Part shown: one piece after another, positions 6,101 through 6,882 of the stretch | How positions within the stretch are numbered: the first letter of the stretch is position 1 | Layout: every line of letters starts with the position of its first letter | NCBI GenBank assembly: GCA_003557485.1 | Contig: PWOI01000056.1 | Span: forward strand, 1 to 6,882 | Length of the DNA stretch: 6,882 bases | Reading direction: 5' to 3' | Source of the DNA: Elusimicrobiota bacterium | GTDB lineage: Bacteria > CG03 > SLGR01 > PWQF01 | Program-made: the position numbers and the translations under genes | Notes under the pieces: generated by a model | The model's database searches: none | Seen by the model: only the letters and a program-made list of their open reading frames with translations | What the model was told of the DNA's origin: nothing

Positions 6101-6880
6101 AAACTGCTTAACAGCCGGAATATAGATTTCACTTTTCTCATCAACAAGATACTCATACCCTCCATTTAAAACCCAGTTTGCCAGCTGGTCGTAATCACCC
6201 ATCATTCCGCGCAACAAAAACAGCTCGTGGTTTCCAAGAAGCCGGATTACTTTCCCTCCGTGACTTTCCGCCTGCTTTTGGAGTTTTCTTATAAACTCTA
6301 TTGTTTCTGTAAAGAAAGGCCCTCTATCAATCAGGTCTCCCATCTGCACCAGAACAGAACTTCCGCCGGACCAGTTATCATCTTCATCAATTAACCCGGC
6401 ATCACGAAAAGCAACTTTAAATCCGTCAAGTTCACCGTGAATGTCTCCAATTACTAAGTGCCTTGCACCCACACTGCCCGTAAAAAAAACTTCTCTGCCC
6501 TCTTCATCCCTACTGGAAGCGTAACTTCTTACCCATCCCCGCTCAGCGTTCTTTTTTCTTGTTGCAATTACTGTTTCAATACGGCTTTTTATAGACTCTG
6601 CCGTTTCTTTACTGAATATTTTATTTATATACCGTACTGCATCAGTTACAGAATTAAACTCGCCAGGAAGAAAAACCCTTGGTTTTAGTAAAAACTCTCG
6701 ATATATATCGGCGCGCGTATTGTAATCCAGATTAGATTCGCTCATATCAAAAGACCCCATTAATGATACGAGCATTTTATCTATGCCTTCTATCCTTTTC
6801 CTCAAATTCTCAACATCCTGTTTAAAGGCTGATATTATTTTTGACTGGAAGGCGGCATCTTTTATCCCTAATTCTTCAAT
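2..6880 (-). CDS. Giant multi-domain protein, partial at both ends (2293 residues visible)
   Basis: A single minus-strand frame is open across the entire window, with no stop in 2293 codons. Longest competing frames are about 110 codons. At the right edge the preceding codon is cut and ends in TG, so whether it is a start cannot be told; at the left edge one base is left over. The frame carries recognisable motifs from end to end: GDIHG, GDLIDRG and GNHE (PPP phosphatase), a DUF3131/glucoamylase-like domain, two FARDAxW domains, HELSH (M50-like), and TGGTGFIG (extended SDR). It is therefore one gene rather than several fused by chance. The product likely combines phosphatase, glycan hydrolase, membrane protease and NAD(P)-dependent activities, possibly for envelope glycan metabolism (inference). 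Only two cysteines were seen, at residues 852 and 1254. No family of this full architecture is known to me. Confidence 0.93.
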   Translation of the reverse strand, partial: MEELGIKDAAFQSKIISAFKQDVENLRKRIEGIDKMLVSLMGSFDMSESNLDYNTRADIYREFLLKPRVFLPGEFNSVTDAVRYINKIFSKETAESIKSRIETVIATRKKNAERGWVRSYASSRDEEGREVFFTGSVGARHLVIGDIHGELDGFKVAFRDAGLIDEDDNWSGGSSVLVQMGDLIDRGPFFTETIEFIRKLQKQAESHGGKVIRLLGNHELFLLRGMMGDYDQLANWVLNGGYEYLVDEKSEIYIPAVKQFFDGRKPNEILFDDVVGLVETTGLNKNEKLLKIADDMKKDILDGRIVASYSAGGRIFTHGGGLPHISRGRTVEELEESFNSILVSAVKRNDFSDSIFYVGRARSNLYTDKLPGIFWADYRELLVSEEDIEIPQVTAHSPQRREGAKVRVSPGGKIINVDVGFADVYGGNRGYLEISGRTGTIYALSLVSEKDWKKELEVLESKVSALKRVVSRRLAERIIGAGSFVLTYFTVFSLFLSPIFTAFTADAELVPMEYVQEVSDNIAEEYNRKLYYGLKAMRARGTSVVGDNTGQWGMNYTKATNVALDLLSTIVAERKELISQDEARIHMERVLHVLGSPRVRRSENGNIFPEFLNIREDGRISTEIEDGFVKYSSLDSGWLTLALSLIRDVYPGTEISEAAANLIEDQDYSVFMKDGLMGAGFREKVSTGERGAGDVFDFSYDNINSEARTVILSLIGEGMLPEEAWENMFYRWVERDGLKVAEGWNWSAFVELAPNIFLNEKNYAPGTMGLSHRNYVELSRNRAVEKGYSLYGWAPATNPEGGYSEYGLDETGVVSPYAAALLATTGDADALRNLEKIFDSISLDGPAPDALCPRTGEVLNEKALFLDQALLFLAANSAQVREIVAQSGWYKEAVGRLKRFEQKNAPAFGENLPLLITNALKSLMEAGADPAFLPVLDTSLSVSAENALVSLLKGADSKHLRNVSDMPLFIREMAEVLKQESGLDVMVSVQDPGLVFQSDDIYGLVTVETDTKTGKLRLIVHEMVFNALKVRGFSAYSDEPLPEETKELLKILARHEINEYEYLAKKENEGKSSEDYHKSLAEDHEENKLFRFKYLIRDTKKRNDLIKTLMYTRGKLDEEGFYSAIERMGKEHQDALEEIVRLALLSIFFSREEVIEREGTEVAEISAALASNMDRLLMAIKKAPKISPEINDFFKRTAREFMVERGDFWKSIYGYNPELSAGRTEHQEDPGIVFSIISLLTMFFDEMVSNENYCIYFARDAGWLHLLHDGMAKLRGEEGANADIVFRSRDNFPYYLEMSHHIRDTIDSMRRSGKEGKEVFYGYLRSYFDEKIKSDAQFSSFIKQIKKELDELNIYDKESLYLIDTGRYGTIPIFYKLVMEHFYGEGAPEVEVMLLYNEFEDINGIASFDIGRAIRETEGYLTEEFLLIPDYIKEKDLNKHFMRHMENFGKPLFLDTEGTGAVLSSEPAEWVSWHLTKRGIQVAVEGFSRQREPIEELKSSLANYFVSRISSGDWSYAVPFFLIAPVTVLHELSHWAAARFSGQKIELKWKNLILGNISARASPLIRYSGVAGTFLTGSLLLGVSLGALFLSSLFLLPLAVMVTGSALLSFSIFDAAISIFTGTGDFAPESDTVRNFATSILIRLEEGWVKTADWISRVPLFVLGFTPAHVFLAWAEVRLKGYEAKINWKNFVDGHAGLRASPFAYMFDSGVIIAAFTFMFISPFFFSSPLIPVIGFTYAGAAFVDSLLAVWSDFGDYTSALTFPEKKIDVVPNPEALRKMVREFGHPSERIFYENITRSAPEDIEGLKEAVRIALLFLVYGESFIRESEGEEEADLAYALAANFDHLVLGLYGIRNRRLRRIMDKFFRDIVDTAVPRDSMDWKNLFSFNPGFADTRIKGISDPEKLAIGSLLALFIAEQAPRDSFRIYFARDANWLYYIDDALSRNTGKPGANADILYRARANFKNYNEYVETIEEILNHSENQEEYFFEFLKEDFNLRMDESVSKGSADVEFRNLVAEIKEELDELGVKEKKKVSLVDTGQVGTIPMLYKMIIGYYYPEVSVEIALLHNEGNLDEIRSFDPNKWPAEMKKYMQAEPLRGILDKNKRLKDTQYIYKKIEELMQPFYFDRYMGRLTARSDYRFWVNWFRSRVSFAAAAENFAGWKKDREETGRIVTSSDVESLGAKLFEKKTLLKDFIGGLENVNTPEARKELIAHIKKASAGIAEEIPARNTEYPADHPVLVTGGTGFIGINLIKGMLADEEFLGRPIIAVVRKMPDMDNFPEKIRKAVKEGK
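176..397 (-). other. Linker between A2 and the SDR domain
   Basis: Residues 2162-2235 are charged and helical (KKDREETGR, KLFEKKTLLKDF, EARKELIAHIKKA) and finish in a Pro-containing stretch just before the Rossmann fold. No domain recognised. Such a segment is typical of a flexible inter-domain linker or a docking helix. Confidence 0.5.
398..1525 (-). repeat. FARDAxW domain, copy A2 (uncharacterised)
   Basis: Residues about 1786-2161, a diverged paralogue of A1. Shared landmarks: FY (1792-1793), RIALLFL and ALAANFDHLV helices, IYFARDANW (Arg1931, Asp1932, Trp1935), PGANADILYRARANF, EIKEELDELGV, LVDTGQVGTIP (Asp2039 onward), LLHNE and a RFWVNWF end. Differences include a longer stretch between the two signature motifs and a different C-terminal third. 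The signature Arg, Asp, Trp, Asp-Thr-Gly and Gly-Thr-Ile-Pro are kept in both copies, so both are probably functional in whatever the domain does. It follows B2 and comes before the linker to the SDR domain. Confidence 0.7.
1610..1981 (-). repeat. M50-like membrane unit, copy B2 (degenerate, HVFLA in place of HELSH)
   Basis: Residues about 1634-1757 directly follow B1 and align with it by eye. Both copies match without gaps over 34 residues, from the first His (1530 and 1669) through WKN (Trp1549 and Trp1688) to RASP; the His-to-Trp distance is 19 in both. Upstream VPFFLI aligns with VPLFVL. Downstream FDAAISI..GTGDF aligns with VDSLLAV..DFGDY, 11 residues between the two aspartates in each (1614/1625 and 1745/1756). 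HExxH has become HVFLA: the catalytic Glu is Val1670 and the second zinc His is Ala1673. The copy keeps its hydrophobic helices but should not be a working peptidase. Confidence 0.75.
2006..2377 (-). repeat. M50-like membrane metallopeptidase unit, copy B1 (HELSH intact)
   Basis: Residues about 1502-1625. A hydrophobic helix (VPFFLIAPVTVL) runs into HELSHWAAARFSG, where His1530, Glu1531 and His1534 form an HExxH zinc site of the M50/site-2-protease style, the motif being embedded in a membrane helix. Then come WKN (from Trp1549), RASP (1560-1563), two or three hydrophobic helices (about 1568-1620) and an FDAAISIFTGTGD segment with Asp1614 and Asp1625, one of which could be the third zinc ligand. 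M50 enzymes cleave within or near membranes. The unit is small, with about 125 residues, and the usual NPxDG-type motif is not obvious, so activity is likely but not proven. Confidence 0.72.
2420..3538 (-). repeat. FARDAxW domain, copy A1 (uncharacterised)
   Basis: Residues about 1115-1487. Landmarks: FY at 1121-1122, an LALL...LASNMDRLL helix pair, IYFARDAGW (Arg1259, Asp1260, Trp1263), EGANADIVFRSRDNF, and LIDTGRYGTIP (Asp1364 to Pro1372), then LLYNE and an EWVSWHL end. A second copy (A2) is found at 398-1525 with near-identical spacing: from the FY pair to the Arg of RDA is 138 residues here and 139 there, and from that Arg to the Asp of DTG 105 and 108. RDG-type and D.G..GT.Q-type motifs also occur in the C-terminal half of COG5610-like HAD-related proteins of polysaccharide loci; I recall this only loosely, so relation is tentative. 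No activity is assigned. Confidence 0.7.
3539..4225 (-). other. Uncharacterised linker region with HE-rich motifs
   Basis: Residues 886-1114 join the glycan hydrolase to the first FARDAxW domain. I do not recognise a family. The first half is helical (repeated AL.SL patterns near 917-965). A predicted beta-rich part follows (DIYGLVTVETD, GKLRLIVHE with His1021). Then comes a helix with RHEINEYEYL (His1055, Glu1056, Glu1059) and His1077 and His1084 about 20-30 residues later. The HExxE-plus-His pattern hints at a metal-binding helix, as in some gluzincin-like or inactive peptidase folds, but this is weak. The end (KLFRFKYLIRDTKKRN) is very basic. Confidence 0.4.
4226..5326 (-). other. Glucoamylase-like / DUF3131-type glycan hydrolase domain
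   Basis: Residues about 519-885 match, from memory of the family, the (alpha/alpha)6 barrel shared by DUF3131, the glucoamylase-like domain of cyclic beta-1,2-glucan synthases, and GH144/GH162-type glucanases. Landmarks in order: TKATNVALDLLS near 553-564; the segment LDSGWLTLALSLI; the SEAR segment followed by LI.EG..P.E.W; GWNWSAFVELAPNIFL from Gly743; GTMGLSHRNYVE; YGWAPATNPEGGYSEYGLD around Trp793 to Asp809; and VVSPYAAALLA from Val813. The family acts on glucans, often beta-1,2-linked, usually outside the cytoplasm, which agrees with the membrane segment just before it. Conserved acidic residues such as Glu800, Glu805 and Asp809 are present, but I cannot assign the catalytic pair. Substrate is not known. 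Confidence 0.82.
5360..5449 (-). other. Transmembrane segment or internal signal-anchor
   Basis: Residues 478-507 begin IIGAGSFVLTYFTVFSLFL and continue through a hydrophobic stretch to a TADA end. The uncharged core is about 25 residues, preceded by Arg/Lys and followed by acidic residues. This fits an N-in/C-out membrane anchor. The small-residue end (ADA) resembles a signal peptidase site, so internal cleavage is possible but unproven. It separates the phosphatase from the glycan hydrolase domain. Confidence 0.75.
5450..5539 (-). other. Charged helix, possible coiled coil, before the membrane segment
   Basis: Residues about 448-477 (starting SEKDWKKELEVLESK) form a charged amphipathic helix with Leu/Val spacing compatible with a short coiled coil. 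It ends in a basic cluster (KR, RR, ER) just before the membrane segment. By the positive-inside rule this places the N-terminal phosphatase in the cytoplasm and the following domain outside. Confidence 0.55.
5561..6469 (-). other. PPP-family metallophosphoesterase domain, Shewanella-like (SLP) type
   Basis: Residues about 138-440 form a calcineurin-like phosphoesterase. All PPP signature motifs are present in order: GDIHG (145-149), GDLIDRG (181-187), GNHE (216-219), THGGG with His318, and a TAHSPQ motif with His396. The expected metal ligands Asp146, His148, Asp182, Asn217, His318 and His396, plus catalytic His218 and Arg186, are therefore intact. The wording around them (AGLID, NW.GG, VLVQMGDL, KLQKQAE, GGKVI.LLGNHE, and the closing VDVGFADVYGG) fits bacterial Shewanella-like phosphatases better than ApaH or lambda phosphatase. 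The family removes phosphate from phosphoproteins or small substrates using two metal ions. It should be catalytically competent; the substrate is unknown. It lies before the first membrane segment, so it is probably cytoplasmic. Confidence 0.9.
5919..5926 (-). other. Homopolymer tract of eight G in the coding strand
   Basis: Eight consecutive C on the + strand (G in the coding strand) encode the Gly codons right after metal-ligand His318 of the phosphatase. The frame is intact through it in this sequence. Runs of this length are prone to replication or sequencing slippage. Confidence 0.9.
6470..6880 (-). other. N-terminal visible region: helical lead-in, no recognised domain
   Basis: Residues 1-137 are rich in Lys, Glu, Arg and Ile and look mostly helical. 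I see no catalytic motif, signal peptide or membrane segment. Two stretches (about 10-35 and 85-115) have a charged, heptad-like look that could be short coiled coils or the end of an upstream domain. The region leads directly into the phosphatase beta strand (LVIGDIHG) and may simply be its N-terminal extension. Confidence 0.5.
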
Positions 6881-6882
6881 CA

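Noticed and set aside
1-6882. CRISPR array, tRNA, rRNA, insertion sequence, terminator or promoter
   Set aside because: Every base is within a continuous coding frame with protein-level conservation, and I saw no regularly spaced repeats, terminal inverted repeats, or hairpin followed by a T run that stood out.

Overview
The whole window lies inside one very long protein-coding gene on the minus strand. I translated the strand by hand: one frame (codons whose lowest + strand position is 2 modulo 3) runs from position 6880 down to position 2 without a stop. That gives 2293 consecutive sense codons, open at both ends. There is no start codon, stop codon, promoter, terminator, RNA gene or intergenic gap in the window. 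Residue numbers below count from the first complete codon at 6880-6878, so they are relative to the window and not to the true N terminus.

Domain order, N to C (right to left on the map): a helical lead-in (residues 1-137); a complete PPP-type metallophosphoesterase of the Shewanella-like (SLP) type (about 138-440); a charged helix and one membrane segment (about 448-507); a glucoamylase-like/DUF3131-type glycan hydrolase domain (about 519-885); an uncharacterised linker with HE-rich motifs (886-1114); an uncharacterised domain with an FARDAGW motif and a DTGRYGTIP motif (copy A1, about 1115-1487); an M50-like membrane metallopeptidase unit with HELSH (copy B1, about 1502-1625); a second, degenerate copy with HVFLA (B2, about 1634-1757); a second copy of the FARDAxW domain (A2, about 1786-2161); a linker; and the start of an extended SDR/epimerase-type Rossmann fold (TGGTGFIG, 2243-2250) that runs off the left edge.

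The A-B-B'-A' duplication is the most striking point. The four units align to each other by eye with almost fixed spacing. B2 has lost the catalytic Glu and the second zinc-binding His, which suggests one active and one pseudo-enzymatic copy. The combination of phosphatase, glycan hydrolase, intramembrane-type protease and nucleotide-sugar or acyl SDR in one chain suggests a giant multi-enzyme protein for envelope or exopolysaccharide work. That function is inference.

Organism: by eye the base composition is moderate to slightly AT-rich, with many ATA, AGA and AGG codons. Giant multi-domain ORFs of this sort are known from Candidatus Omnitrophota and some related uncultivated bacteria (PVC superphylum and neighbours). 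I favour Omnitrophota, with only moderate confidence, because no taxonomic marker gene is present.
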